From the NCBI GenBank assembly GCA_019112635.1, contig DXIX01000008.1, forward strand, positions 1 to 33,121: a DNA stretch of 33,121 nucleotides. The letters run 5' to 3'. This DNA is from Candidatus Blautia intestinigallinarum. GTDB taxonomy: Bacteria > Bacillota > Clostridia > Lachnospirales > Lachnospiraceae. This document shows positions 23,683 through 32,087 of this stretch, in pieces (position 1 is the first letter of the stretch; each line of letters starts with the position of its first letter). A model generated the notes under the pieces. The model was not told the origin of the DNA. It worked only from the letters and a program-made list of their open reading frames with translations, and did no database searches. Position numbers and translations under genes: made by a program.

Positions 23683-24333
23683 TCAGACCTTTGTCTCTCC
23701 CAGGAGAAGACGTATAATCATATTCGCCTGATGTGCCGCACAGATTGTGACCCTGGGAGCCATCAGACTCTCACCTTCTTCAATTCCGCTCTTTTCATCC
23801 CCACAAAGATACAGGCGTTTCATCTTCTGAACCGTCTGGATGGTATTACTGGAATGACATCCAGCCATCCCGGAAGCCGCCACGATCATAACGTCCTTCC
23901 TGCCTGCCAGCAAAGTATTAATCAGCATAGCTTTATTTTCTGCCCGGTCAAAAGCTTCACAGACGATCGGATCTTCTTCGAAAATCTCCAGGATATTCTG
24001 TTCATCCAGCCTCACGGTATCCGTTTTCAGGCACAGATAAGGATTAATCTCCAGCAAAATCTCCCTCATCGCCTCCGTCTTGTACTGTCCCAGCTGGGAA
24101 ATCCAATACTCTTGCCGGTTCAGATTGCTTAAATCCACCCGGTCAAAATCAATCAGATGAAGACTTCCCACACCGGCTCTGGCCAGCATCACGGCCACAT
24201 GGGAACCGAGACCTCCCAATCCCGCCACAGCGACTTTTGAATTTTCCAAAACTCTCTGAGTTCTTTCTCCATGGCGTTTTCTGAGACTTTCTCGGATCTC
24301 CTCTCTGGAAGGCTTCCTTTTTTGCCCCGTCAT
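23683..24333 (-). CDS. thiF: ThiS adenylyltransferase ThiF
   Basis: E1-like enzyme of 216 aa that adenylates the C-terminal glycine of ThiS. The nucleotide loop is GLGGLGS (38-44), followed by [16 protein letters not shown] (about 61-76), the hallmark of the family. The C-terminus is short and the usual paired zinc CxxC motifs are not seen, which fits the compact clostridial ThiF type. It starts 3 nt after thiS, so expression is tightly coupled. Confidence 0.92.
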   Translation of the reverse strand: MTGQKRKPSREEIRESLRKRHGERTQRVLENSKVAVAGLGGLGSHVAVMLARAGVGSLHLIDFDRVDLSNLNRQEYWISQLGQYKTEAMREILLEINPYLCLKTDTVRLDEQNILEIFEEDPIVCEAFDRAENKAMLINTLLAGRKDVMIVAASGMAGCHSSNTIQTVQKMKRLYLCGDEKSGIEEGESLMAPRVTICAAHQANMIIRLLLGETKV

Positions 24334-24336
24334 GTT

Positions 24337-24534
24337 TCAGCCCCCTCCTACAAAACTGACTACTTCCAGCACATCTCCCTCTTTGAGAACCGTCTTTTCA
24401 TAATCACTTTTTGGAAGAATCTCTCCGTTATACTCCACCGCAATCTTGGTCTCGTCAAAGTCCATCTCCTCTATCAATTCCCGGACATTCATCCCGCTGC
24501 GAAGAGGAAATTCTTCTCCATTCACACGAATCAT
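24337..24534 (-). CDS. thiS: Sulfur carrier protein ThiS
   Basis: Ubiquitin-like carrier of 65 aa. It ends in VVSFVGGG, giving the required C-terminal Gly-Gly that is adenylated by ThiF and thiocarboxylated. GAGGTGA precedes the ATG. It is the first gene of the operon, about 140 nt downstream of the TPP riboswitch terminator. Confidence 0.94.
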   Translation of the reverse strand: MIRVNGEEFPLRSGMNVRELIEEMDFDETKIAVEYNGEILPKSDYEKTVLKEGDVLEVVSFVGGG

Positions 24535-24671
24535 CTTGTCTCACCTCTTTCCCCACTTCTCAGTATTTCTGCTGTCAATGCACATCCTGTCAGATTTCAC
24601 GTCAAACCATGTTCTCCCTGTTTTCAGGTACACTAAATACCCTTCATCGAAAACACGGTTTTTCCGGGAAA

Positions 24672-24703
24672 GAAAAAAGGATGCACCCTGACGGATACAT
24701 CCT
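24672..24703 (-). terminator. Riboswitch-controlled intrinsic terminator
   Basis: On the minus strand AGGATG and CATCCT close a hairpin followed by TTTTTT. It lies directly after the TPP aptamer, so thiamin pyrophosphate binding probably favours this terminator and stops transcription before thiS. Confidence 0.8.
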
Positions 24704-24713
24704 ACGAAACTTC

Positions 24714-24806
24714 TTCTATCCTTCCTACGCCGGCATGATCCGTATCAGGTTCATGAGTCGAAGCCGTTCGTCTTCCTCTCAGCCACCGCGTGTGACTCCC
24801 CAGATT
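24714..24806 (-). promoter_or_regulatory. TPP riboswitch (THI element)
   Basis: The minus strand shows the invariant TPP aptamer parts in order: CTGGGGAG, GGCTGAGAGG, and GAACCTGATACGGATCATGC followed by CGGCGTAGGAAGG. The aptamer senses thiamin pyrophosphate and lies between a consensus promoter and an intrinsic terminator ahead of thiSFGH. Mode of action is therefore probably transcription attenuation. Confidence 0.97.
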
Positions 24807-24822
24807 TCTATCGACATTTCAT

Positions 24823-24851
24823 ATTATAATCATCTTTTCTGTATTTGTCAA
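24823..24851 (-). promoter_or_regulatory. Consensus promoter of the thi operon
   Basis: On the minus strand a perfect TTGACA (24851-24846) and a perfect TATAAT (24828-24823) are separated by 17 nt. Transcription would start about 10 nt before the TPP aptamer. Confidence 0.92.
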
Positions 24852-24910
24852 ATAATTGTATGTAAAATTCTGTCATCTTTCTGTCATTCTGCCTCAGTAT
24901 TCGAACCTGA

Positions 24911-25408
24911 TCACTCTATATAGTGAATCCTGCACTCCTCAAACCGTTCCTCCTGAATCTTATTCTCTGCCGGATATCCCAGAGAAAACATGGAAAATAC
25001 CTCCACATCCTGCGGCAGTTTCAAAATCTGATGGACTGCATCCATCCGCTCTCTCACCGGAGCAATTCCAAACCAGACACCGCCCAGCCCCTGTGCATCG
25101 GTCTCCAGCCAGATATTCTCCTGAGCAATTGCCATGTCAATCTGTGCATAGTCCGGCGCAACCAGTCCGTTTTTTCTGTATACCGGAACGATCACCACAG
25201 GGGCATTCGCCGCACATCCGGAATATGGACTCACCTTCGAAAGTTTCAATATCACCTCCTGATCCGTCACCACATAAAACTCCCAGGGCTGTTGGTTACA
25301 TGCGCTTGGAGCCTGCATACCCGCTCTTAGAATCTGGCGAATCTTCTCCTTCTCCACAGGTTTATTTTCATATTTTCTGATACTTGTTCTGTGAAATATG
25401 TTATTCAT
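24911..25408 (-). CDS. Nitroreductase-family FMN oxidoreductase
   Basis: Small flavoprotein of 165 aa, at the short end of the nitroreductase family, which reduces nitro compounds, quinones or flavins with NAD(P)H. The FMN-binding N-terminus HRTSIRKYENKPVEKEKI (R7, S9, R11) and APSACNQQPWEFYVV are typical, as are IAQENIWLETDAQGLGGVWFG and the C-terminal SLGYP. GGAGAGGAT precedes the ATG. It is upstream of the thi promoter on the same strand, with no gene between. The physiological substrate is unknown. Confidence 0.9.
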   Translation of the reverse strand: MNNIFHRTSIRKYENKPVEKEKIRQILRAGMQAPSACNQQPWEFYVVTDQEVILKLSKVSPYSGCAANAPVVIVPVYRKNGLVAPDYAQIDMAIAQENIWLETDAQGLGGVWFGIAPVRERMDAVHQILKLPQDVEVFSMFSLGYPAENKIQEERFEECRIHYIE

Positions 25409-25531
25409 ATTTATCCTCTCCTTTAATACATAATTTAACAGATAATTTTGTATTTTTCCACAGTTATTTCTATTTTAATTTTATTATTTTCTGCATATAT
25501 AAATTTTTCTACATTTTTTTCGAAATATATA

Positions 25532-25560
25532 TTGACATTTCAGGAGTTATGAGTTATTAT
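25532..25560 (+). promoter_or_regulatory. Promoter of the small transcript
   Basis: TTGACA (25532-25537, perfect) and TATTAT (25555-25560) are separated by 17 nt, with an alternative TATAAT three bases further on. Transcription would begin near 25567. Confidence 0.7.
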
Positions 25561-25566
25561 AATCAC

Positions 25567-25791
25567 AACAAAAGAAAAGGAGGACGGACCACCAAAAACA
25601 TAATTTTATTTCCAATAATCTAAAAGAAAAGAGGTATAGTCCAATGGGAAAGTAATCATTCACTCGTAAAACACTATTCAGAAGAATAGTTTTACATAGA
25701 TATCAATAAAATAAGGAGGTTAGTCCAATGCATGGAATAAGTTAAAAGTCCACTGTACAAAAGCAATGATTCGTACAGTGGATTTTTTTTT
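25567..25791 (+). ncRNA. Candidate small RNA with Shine-Dalgarno-like repeats and two micro-ORFs
   Basis: A stretch of about 225 nt with its own promoter and a strong terminator, but no normal-sized gene. It holds three purine-rich ribosome-site-like elements: AAAAGAAAAGGAGG (25570-25583), AAAAGAAAAGAGG (25622-25634) and TAAGGAGG (25712-25719). The second and third are followed by the same TAGTCCAATG, giving ATG starts at normal spacing. The micro-ORFs are MGK (25644-25655) and MHGIS (25728-25745). Between them is a hairpin, GTAAAAC/GTTTTAC and TATTC/GAATA (25666-25695). It could be a regulatory RNA, a peptide-coding RNA or a leader. No known RNA family was recognised. Confidence 0.5.
25748..25791 (+). 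terminator. Strong intrinsic terminator of the small transcript
   Basis: TCCACTGTAC (25749-25758) pairs perfectly with GTACAGTGGA (25773-25782), followed by nine T. It separates the small transcript from the endonuclease IV gene. Confidence 0.9.
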
Positions 25792-25803
25792 GCGCAAATT
25801 TCA

Positions 25804-25832
25804 TTGCATTCCACTTTCTGACATTGTATGAT
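25804..25832 (+). promoter_or_regulatory. Promoter of the nfo-deacylase operon
   Basis: TTGCAT (25804-25809) and TATGAT (25827-25832) are separated by 17 nt. The leader of about 60 nt contains a small hairpin, TGGCTTT with AAAGCCA, around 25851-25867. Confidence 0.55.
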
Positions 25833-25902
25833 AGATAAGTCGATGCCTTTTGGCTTTCCCAAAAGCCAGACAAAACATCTGGATCAGAAAGGATAACAAC
25901 AT

Positions 25903-26769
25903 ATGTTTTTTATCGGAGCTCACCTTTCCTCTGCGAAAGGTTATTTAAATATGGGAAAAGACGCATTGAAAATCGGTGCGAATACCTTTCAGTTTTTCAC
26001 CCGCAATCCCAGAGGTTTCAAATCAAAACCCCTGAATGAAGAGGATCTGGCAGGACTTAGCCGGCTGATGCAGGAAGAACATTTTTCTCCTGTTGTAGCC
26101 CATGCACCCTATACATTGAATCCCTGTTCCACCAGACCCGAAGTCTGTGAACTGGCACTGCAGATTTTCAGGGAAGATCTGAAGATCATGGAGTATCTGC
26201 CTGGAAACTATTACAATTTTCATCCGGGCAGCCACTTAAAACAAGGTCCAAAAGAAGCAGCCGCCAAAATCGCCGACATGCTCAATCAGGTACTGTCACC
26301 CGATCAACATACTATAGTATTACTGGAAACCATGGCTGGAAAAGGAACCGAAGTGGGACGCACCTTTGAGGAACTGGCCATGATATTGGAACAGGTGGAA
26401 CTCTCTGAGAAAATGGGGGTTTGCTTTGATTCCTGCCATCTGTCCGACGCAGGGTACGATGTGAGAGAACATCTGGATCAGGTTCTCTCAGAATTTGACC
26501 AGGTAATAGGCCTGAACCGCCTGAAAGCTTTTCACTTGAACGACAGCTTGAATCCTCTTGGCAGCCACAAAGACCGGCATGCTTTGATCGGAGAAGGATT
26601 TCTTGGTCTTTCTGCCCTCACAAATATGATCAACCATCCCCTTCTGGACGGGCTTCCCTTTATTCTGGAAACACCCACAGATATGGAAGGTCACAAAAAG
26701 GAGATAGAACTTTTGAAAAAACATTATCACGAATCGGAGGCACATGAAAATGGATCAGACAACCAGTGA
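25903..26769 (+). CDS. nfo: Endonuclease IV, AP endonuclease
   Basis: Base-excision repair enzyme of 288 aa that cuts DNA 5' of abasic sites with three zinc ions. The expected zinc ligands and neighbours are seen: H67 (AHAPY), H107 (NFHPG), E142 (LLETMAGKG), D176 and H179 (FDSCH), H211 (FHLND), D224 and H226 (KDRH), and E256 (ETP). GGATAAC precedes the ATG. Its last codons overlap the following deacylase gene by 20-26 nt, so the two are translationally linked. The enzyme looks complete. Confidence 0.95.
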   Translation: MFFIGAHLSSAKGYLNMGKDALKIGANTFQFFTRNPRGFKSKPLNEEDLAGLSRLMQEEHFSPVVAHAPYTLNPCSTRPEVCELALQIFREDLKIMEYLPGNYYNFHPGSHLKQGPKEAAAKIADMLNQVLSPDQHTIVLLETMAGKGTEVGRTFEELAMILEQVELSEKMGVCFDSCHLSDAGYDVREHLDQVLSEFDQVIGLNRLKAFHLNDSLNPLGSHKDRHALIGEGFLGLSALTNMINHPLLDGLPFILETPTDMEGHKKEIELLKKHYHESEAHENGSDNQ

Positions 26770-27307
26770 ACTGTATACTTCCAGACCGGATTGCCAAGGG
26801 CGTCTGGAAAAAGAAATTCTATGCTATGACTTTCTGGAGCAGCACAAAATTCCTTTTACCGGAATGGATCACCCGGCAGCTATGACCGTGGATGACTGCC
26901 ACAATGCAGATAAAATCCTTGGGATTCATATCTGTAAGAATTTGTTTCTCTGCAACCGCCAGAAGACAGCTTTCTACCTGCTTTTGATGCCTGGTAAAAA
27001 AACATTCAAGACAAAACAGCTCTCCTCCCAGATACAGACGGCACGGCTCTCGTTCGCTTCCCCGGAATATATGGAAGAACTTCTGAATCTGACTCCCGGA
27101 TCTGTCACGATCATGGGACTGATGTTCGATCCCATGAAAAAGGTTCAGCTCCTTATCGACCGGGATGTACTGAAAGAAGAATTTTTCGGTTTTCATCCCT
27201 GCATCAATACTTCAAGCCTGAAGATTTCCACAAAGGACCTGATGGAAAAACTTGTCCCCGCACTGGGACATGAACCTGTCTTTGTGGACCTCACAGAAGA
27301 AGACTAA
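26750..27307 (+). CDS. YbaK/ProX-type aminoacyl-tRNA deacylase
   Basis: Trans-editing protein of about 185 aa from the YbaK/PrdX family, which removes wrongly attached amino acids (often Ala from tRNA-Pro) in the cytoplasm. The pattern [10 protein letters not shown], then [48 protein letters not shown] and ILRD-like [17 protein letters not shown] is typical of the stand-alone ProX/PrdX domain. An ATG at 26744 also exists, but GGAGG lies only 3 nt before it and 9 nt before the ATG at 26750, which is preferred. It overlaps nfo and ends in a strong terminator. Confidence 0.88.
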   Translation: MDQTTSELYTSRPDCQGRLEKEILCYDFLEQHKIPFTGMDHPAAMTVDDCHNADKILGIHICKNLFLCNRQKTAFYLLLMPGKKTFKTKQLSSQIQTARLSFASPEYMEELLNLTPGSVTIMGLMFDPMKKVQLLIDRDVLKEEFFGFHPCINTSSLKISTKDLMEKLVPALGHEPVFVDLTEED

Positions 27308-27313
27308 AAAAGG

Positions 27314-27361
27314 AAAAGACAAGCTTTCCCTCCATTTTCGGAGAAAAACTTGTCTTTTTTA
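27314..27361. terminator. Bidirectional terminator between convergent genes
   Basis: AAAAGACAAG (27314-27323) pairs with CTTGTCTTTT (27349-27358), with a further inner stem CTCC/GGAG. The plus strand ends in six T and the minus strand in four T plus more T upstream. It serves the deacylase gene and probably the alcohol dehydrogenase gene that ends at 27368. Confidence 0.85.
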
Positions 27362-27367
27362 TTGCAT

Positions 27368-28411
27368 TTACGAAGGCCTGACAGCCACCTTGATCACACC
27401 GTCCTCTTTCTGTTCAAAGATCCGGTATCCTTCCATGACATTATCAAGCGTCACCTCATGGGTAATCAGTTTTGTGGTATCCAGCTTTCCCTGCGCAATC
27501 AGAGAAAGAATCTCATCACAGTCACTGGCATCCACTCCGCCCATTTTCAAAGTCAGGTTCTTCCCGTACATTTTCGGCAGAGGCAGAGTCTGGTCTTCAT
27601 CGTAAATGGCTACAATTCCCACAATTCCATTGGGTCTGGCCACTTTCCAGGCAGTCTGGAAAGTATCTGCTCCTCCAGCCACTTCCAGAACCACATCGGC
27701 ACCTCTTCCCTGCGTCAATTCCGCAACGACCTGAAACAGATCTTCTTTTTGTGGCTGAACAGTCACATCCGCCCAGCCTTCTTCTCTCACCAGTGCCAGA
27801 CGTCTCTCATCCAGATCCACCGCCACAATTGTCTTCGGTTCATACAGCCTGGCACACATCAGAGCACACATACCTGTAGGTCCTGCTCCGAGAACCACCA
27901 CCGTATCCTCTCTTTTGATTTCTCCAATCTTAGCCGCCCAGTATCCAGTTGCCAAAATATCACCTACAAACAATACTTGACGGTCTGACAGTCCCTTTGG
28001 AATTTTATTTAATCCCTGATCGGCCAGAGGCACTCTCACGTACTCCGCCTGGCCGCCATCGATCCGGCAGCCCAGAGCCCAGCCGCCATTTTCATCGGTG
28101 CAATTGTTCACATAACCTCTCTCACAGAAAAAACATTTCCCGCAAAAAGTCTCCACATTCACAGTCACCCGGTCTCCCGGCTGAAAGTTCTTCACCTGCT
28201 CTCCCACTTCCTGAACCACACCAACCATCTCATGACCCACAACCACTCCCGGCTTTGCCCGGAGTACAGCCCCGTGCTTGATATGGAGATCGCTGGTACA
28301 AATGGATGCCAGCGTCACCTTCACGATGGCATCTGTGGGTTCACAAAGCTGTGGAACCGGCCTGTCTCCCAGTATCAGACTTCCTTTTTTCTCATAGATC
28401 ACTGCTTTCAT
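27368..28411 (-). CDS. Zinc-dependent medium-chain alcohol dehydrogenase
   Basis: NAD(P)-dependent dehydrogenase of 347 aa. Catalytic zinc ligands are C38 (ICTSD), H60-E61 (GHE) and D151 (VGDILATGY); the structural zinc site is C90, C93, C96 and C104 (CGKCFFCERGYVNNC). The cofactor loop is GAGPTG (175-180), with an acidic residue after the second strand (VAVDLDERR), which favours NAD over NADP. TTAGAGGG lies before the ATG. It starts 11 nt after the M15 peptidase gene on the same strand and may be the last gene of the kinase cluster. The substrate (alcohol, polyol or formaldehyde adduct) is not clear. Confidence 0.93.
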   Translation of the reverse strand: MKAVIYEKKGSLILGDRPVPQLCEPTDAIVKVTLASICTSDLHIKHGAVLRAKPGVVVGHEMVGVVQEVGEQVKNFQPGDRVTVNVETFCGKCFFCERGYVNNCTDENGGWALGCRIDGGQAEYVRVPLADQGLNKIPKGLSDRQVLFVGDILATGYWAAKIGEIKREDTVVVLGAGPTGMCALMCARLYEPKTIVAVDLDERRLALVREEGWADVTVQPQKEDLFQVVAELTQGRGADVVLEVAGGADTFQTAWKVARPNGIVGIVAIYDEDQTLPLPKMYGKNLTLKMGGVDASDCDEILSLIAQGKLDTTKLITHEVTLDNVMEGYRIFEQKEDGVIKVAVRPS

Positions 28412-28422
28412 TTATCTGCCCT

Positions 28423-29358
28423 CTAATACAATCTCTTCTCAAAATGCTGATAATCCTTGGGGTTACTCCAATCTCCGCCCCAGCTATATCCATATTTGGT
28501 GAAAATCTGGTAACAGAGATCCTCATGGGTAATCACATGTTCCGCGCCGCTGGTACGGTCAATGTAAGGATCTGCATTACTGTGAGACCAGCTCACAGGG
28601 GTATCTCCATCGTACACTACATAAGGGTTTTCCATGGGATTAATGTCGATTGCACATCCATAAGCATGATTGGACAAAGCCCCTCCGCCTGTCTGTTCCC
28701 GATAATTAAAAGCGGAAGTATTGTTCACATCTATCGATGCATAATCTGTGCTGTCCCCGTCTCCGGCCCAGTAATTATCCACCAGATACATGGAATTTAT
28801 TTCATATCCGTTCTGGAATAGTTCCATGAAAATGCTGCAAATCTCATCTGCCAGCTGAGCATTGACAATCATCTCTCCCACCTGAATCTGATGATCATAA
28901 TTATAGTGAAGCATCTTCAGATAGCGCAGATCCTCCAGTCCAATATCCGGATTGTCTCTGTAGGATTTTCCATTAATCCTCTGATATACCTCATCCGGAA
29001 TCTCACTTGCCATAAAGTACTGAGGCAGATTGTTCATATCCACAGAATCTGCATTCACTTTCTTTCCTGCCGGAATGTCCATAACCGTAGCATACGTTTC
29101 TGCTGCCTCTTCCTCTATTCCATCTTCCTCCGGCTGGGATGACTGTTTCTGTTCATCGGCACTTTCCCCAGAATCTTCCAAAGATTCCTCTTTTTTTTCC
29201 GCTTCCTGGCGCAGCTGATCCAGTTCCTCCTGGCTGCTCTGCAGTTTCTGGGCCATATTCTGATAACGAAGTCCCGAATACACCAAAAGGGCCGCCAGGA
29301 TTAAAACGATCACCGACAGTATCACCACTGCCGCCATATTTGTCTTTCTTGGCTTCAT
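28423..29358 (-). CDS. Membrane-anchored M15 peptidase (VanY/D,D-carboxypeptidase-like)
   Basis: Cell-wall peptidase of 311 aa. Residues 9-30 form one membrane helix, followed by a coiled-coil (about 33-60) and an acidic S/E-rich spacer. From about 145 on is the zinc domain: H231 and D238 in SNHAYGCAIDINP and H305 in YQHFEKRL are the M15 ligands. Family members trim D-Ala or cleave stem peptides of peptidoglycan outside the membrane. It starts 3 nt after the kinase stop codon, so it is almost certainly coexpressed with the kinase and phosphatase, which suggests wall remodelling under phospho-control. Exact bond cleaved is not known. Confidence 0.88.
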   Translation of the reverse strand: MKPRKTNMAAVVILSVIVLILAALLVYSGLRYQNMAQKLQSSQEELDQLRQEAEKKEESLEDSGESADEQKQSSQPEEDGIEEEAAETYATVMDIPAGKKVNADSVDMNNLPQYFMASEIPDEVYQRINGKSYRDNPDIGLEDLRYLKMLHYNYDHQIQVGEMIVNAQLADEICSIFMELFQNGYEINSMYLVDNYWAGDGDSTDYASIDVNNTSAFNYREQTGGGALSNHAYGCAIDINPMENPYVVYDGDTPVSWSHSNADPYIDRTSGAEHVITHEDLCYQIFTKYGYSWGGDWSNPKDYQHFEKRLY

Positions 29359-29361
29359 GTC

Positions 29362-31263
29362 TTACTCCTCTGCAAAGATTCTCATATCTGTAATACAGGT
29401 ATCATCCCAATCCGTTCCACGATAAACACCATCTATCGTGATCGTCAGGCTGTCTGCCTCACAGGGACGGCTGAATTCCAGACAAAACTCTGTCCATTCA
29501 TCCGGGAATTGAACCTGCTGGCTGAATTCGCCCATTGTAATGGTCATCTTGCTTGGCTTATTATTTCCGTAATAGTAGCGATTCGTCTTCCAGTTGCCCA
29601 GTTTGAACGTGAGATATTTCACAGAACTTTCCTGGCTGAACTGGGCTTCCACCCATTCACCGATTCCGGATCCCTCTACTCCTTCCTGCCAGTTCGTCTC
29701 GATATTTTCATCAAAGATCATAATCGGTGTGTTGATCGCACCGTTGTCCTGTTGAATCACAGAGCTGGAATCCGCAGAAGCCACATGAATCTGTTTATAA
29801 TCAGCAAGATTCACCTGATTAATGTCCACCAGTCTGGCAGTAATCGGCTCCAGGGTAGGCTCCGGTGTTGCAGTCTGCGTCACTGCCTCTTTGGAATCTC
29901 CCTGTTTTTCTCCATCCTGACTGTCTTGAGAGTCTCCGCTCTTCATAAAAATCACAAAACCCAAAATTGCCACCACTGCTGCCAGAACTGCCAAAATCGC
30001 CAGGATGATGCCGGCCGGCGACTTCTCCTGTGCAGGGGGAGCTGCATTTCTCATTTCCCCCATAGGTCTCCTGTCATTCCTTCCCGGACCGTTTCCCATC
30101 TGACCTGCACCGGAATGGATACTCTGCGTCCAGCCGACGGTCTGATCATTCTGAGTCGTTCCCGCAGTTCTTGGATCTGTGGTTCTCGACCCGGTAGTTC
30201 TCCCTCTCTGCGTCGTTCCAGTCACCGGCTCCTGATAGCCGGGATAATCCACTGTCCGATCATCTGCATCACCATATAAATCCCGGATCATCTCCTGCAT
30301 GTTATGATAGCGGTGCTCTGCCCTGACCGATAATCCTTTTTGAATGACATTTGATACATTCTGTGATACCTGGAAGTTTTCCTCTCTCGCCAGCATACTC
30401 AGCGGTTTCACATTATCTTGAGAGAGACGATCCACCGACTCCTGAGGGACTTTACCTGATATCATCCGGTAAATAGTAGCTGACAGAGCATAAATGTCTG
30501 TCCATGGCCCCTGTTTTCCATTCGTCTGGTACTGCTCCACCGGCGCATATCCGTGTTTCAGTAGAATTGTCATACTTTTTCCGTCATTATTAGATGCCAT
30601 CCTCGCTGCACCGAAATCAATCAGAGTTACTTCCCGATTCTGTGTAATCAAAATATTATCCGGGCTGATATCACGATGTATAATTCCCGCATTATGTACT
30701 TTGTCCAGAGACTCCATCAACGGTCTCATCAGCCGAAGTACCATCTTCTCATTCAGACGGTTGCCACGCGAGCGGATATAGTCTTTCATATTGATCCCCG
30801 GAACGTATTCCATCACCAGATAAGCGGTCTGATTTTCGGAAAATAATCCCATCACCTGAACCACACCTGGAAGCTTCAGAAACTTTGCCAGATTTCTGGC
30901 CTCCTGTTCAAAACTTCTCAAGCCCGATTCATAATAATGTACCTCTTTCTCTCCTCCTGTCACAATCACAGACGGGCTTCCTGACTGTGTATTCCTGGTC
31001 GCCAGGCCTGAAGGAAAGTATTCTTTGATTGCCACGGGAATTTCCAGTTTCAACCACCATGCCAGATAAGTAATACCAAAACCGCCCTCTCCGATTACCT
31101 TTCCGATCAGATATTGATTATCCAGAACGGTTCCGGGCGGAAGTGTTCTGGGATTTCTCTTCTGTTCGTATTTCTCCCTGTCAAATCCACAGTGAGGGCA
31201 AGGCACATTCAAACTGTTCACGGTTTTCATACACCCCGGACATCTTTTTTCCCAATCTGCCAT
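29362..31263 (-). CDS. Transmembrane Ser/Thr kinase with zinc ribbon and discoidin-like sensor
   Basis: Hanks-type kinase of 633 aa. Order: zinc ribbon (C8, C11, C22, C25); kinase domain about 50-330 with GEGGFG (58-63), K80, H196-R197-D198 and D217-F218-G219; a Pro/Thr/Arg/Gly-rich juxtamembrane part (340-415); one membrane helix (418-440); an S/Q/T-rich linker; and an extracellular C-terminal beta-rich domain (about 485-633) resembling discoidin/NADase-type glycan-binding domains (NIETNWQEGVEGSGIGEWVEAQF). It lacks the PASTA repeats of PrkC. It lies between a PP2C phosphatase and an M15 peptidase, so it probably senses wall glycans or sugars. All catalytic residues are present. Confidence 0.92.
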   Translation of the reverse strand: MADWEKRCPGCMKTVNSLNVPCPHCGFDREKYEQKRNPRTLPPGTVLDNQYLIGKVIGEGGFGITYLAWWLKLEIPVAIKEYFPSGLATRNTQSGSPSVIVTGGEKEVHYYESGLRSFEQEARNLAKFLKLPGVVQVMGLFSENQTAYLVMEYVPGINMKDYIRSRGNRLNEKMVLRLMRPLMESLDKVHNAGIIHRDISPDNILITQNREVTLIDFGAARMASNNDGKSMTILLKHGYAPVEQYQTNGKQGPWTDIYALSATIYRMISGKVPQESVDRLSQDNVKPLSMLAREENFQVSQNVSNVIQKGLSVRAEHRYHNMQEMIRDLYGDADDRTVDYPGYQEPVTGTTQRGRTTGSRTTDPRTAGTTQNDQTVGWTQSIHSGAGQMGNGPGRNDRRPMGEMRNAAPPAQEKSPAGIILAILAVLAAVVAILGFVIFMKSGDSQDSQDGEKQGDSKEAVTQTATPEPTLEPITARLVDINQVNLADYKQIHVASADSSSVIQQDNGAINTPIMIFDENIETNWQEGVEGSGIGEWVEAQFSQESSVKYLTFKLGNWKTNRYYYGNNKPSKMTITMGEFSQQVQFPDEWTEFCLEFSRPCEADSLTITIDGVYRGTDWDDTCITDMRIFAEE

Positions 31264-31287
31264 CTCTCAATCCTCTTTCTATTGTTT

Positions 31288-32013
31288 TTATCCAATCCAT
31301 ATTCCAAGCGCAGAATAATTATCCTGGCGCTCCCAAAATCCTCTTCTTCGAACTTTTCGCCTCATTCTGGCCATCCAATCATCCGGATTTCTGGCTTTTG
31401 CCAGATCCTTTTCCATCTCTTCTTCCAGAACATACTCCCAAAATCCATCTGTACAGAGAAGGATCTGATCTCCCGGTGTCAGAGGTATCGGTGAAATCTC
31501 CTGATACTTGATTGGTCTGTCACGCTCCCCCAATACTCTTAATAGTCTGTTGCGGTCCGGATGCTTTCGGATCTCATCCGGCCGGATTTCCCCAGCTTGC
31601 ACCAGCATCTGCGGTACACTGTGATCAGCAGTACAAAATTGAATCTTCCCCTGACGAAAATAATACAGGCGGCTGTCCCCGATATAAGCCGCTTGCAGCA
31701 TTCCTTCCTCCACCACAGCACAGACCAACGTCGTCTTCGCGGAACGCATATCATTCCTCTGATCCTGAATCTGAAGCAGTCTCTCATTCCCGCCCAGAAA
31801 AACCTCTTGAAAATATTCGGACGCCTCACAGCCTGGCACATACTGTTCAACTGCATAGCGGACTACACATTCCGATGCCAAATCTCCAAGTCCATGTCCG
31901 CCCAGCCCATCTGCCAGCGCAAATACACCAAAATTATTCTGGCAGAAAACTCCGAGAAAATCCTCCTGATACTTCCGGCCTCCCTGCTCATGGACACTTG
32001 CATAATGTATCAT
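31288..32013 (-). CDS. PP2C-family Ser/Thr phosphatase
   Basis: Metal-dependent phosphatase of 241 aa, expected to reverse the kinase encoded next to it. Metal ligands are D18 (QED), D35-G36 (LADGLGGHG), D189 (CTDGFWEYV) and D231 (RQDNYSAL), with GDSR at 112-115. A longer frame begins at 32070, but AGGAG lies 7 nt before the ATG at 32013, where PP2C proteins of this type normally begin (MIHYASVHEQGGRKYQED). The kinase gene starts 24 nt after its stop codon. It has no membrane helix, so it is cytoplasmic. Confidence 0.93.
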   Translation of the reverse strand: MIHYASVHEQGGRKYQEDFLGVFCQNNFGVFALADGLGGHGLGDLASECVVRYAVEQYVPGCEASEYFQEVFLGGNERLLQIQDQRNDMRSAKTTLVCAVVEEGMLQAAYIGDSRLYYFRQGKIQFCTADHSVPQMLVQAGEIRPDEIRKHPDRNRLLRVLGERDRPIKYQEISPIPLTPGDQILLCTDGFWEYVLEEEMEKDLAKARNPDDWMARMRRKVRRRGFWERQDNYSALGIWIG

Positions 32014-32087
32014 CTGTTTTCTCCTGCATTTTTGATTACAATTATACAACAAAGTGGAAATGCTCTCCACAGGAATTTAAGATTTTC

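Noticed and set aside
25549..25623. 24-codon plus-strand ORF (MSYYNHNKRKGG and on)
   Set aside because: Its ATG lies inside the promoter spacer, upstream of the expected transcription start, and AGGAG is only 2 nt before it.
25570..25730. CRISPR-like array from the three repeats near 25.6 kb
   Set aside because: The repeats are short and imperfect, the spacers are unequal (about 40 and 80 nt), and no cas genes are present.
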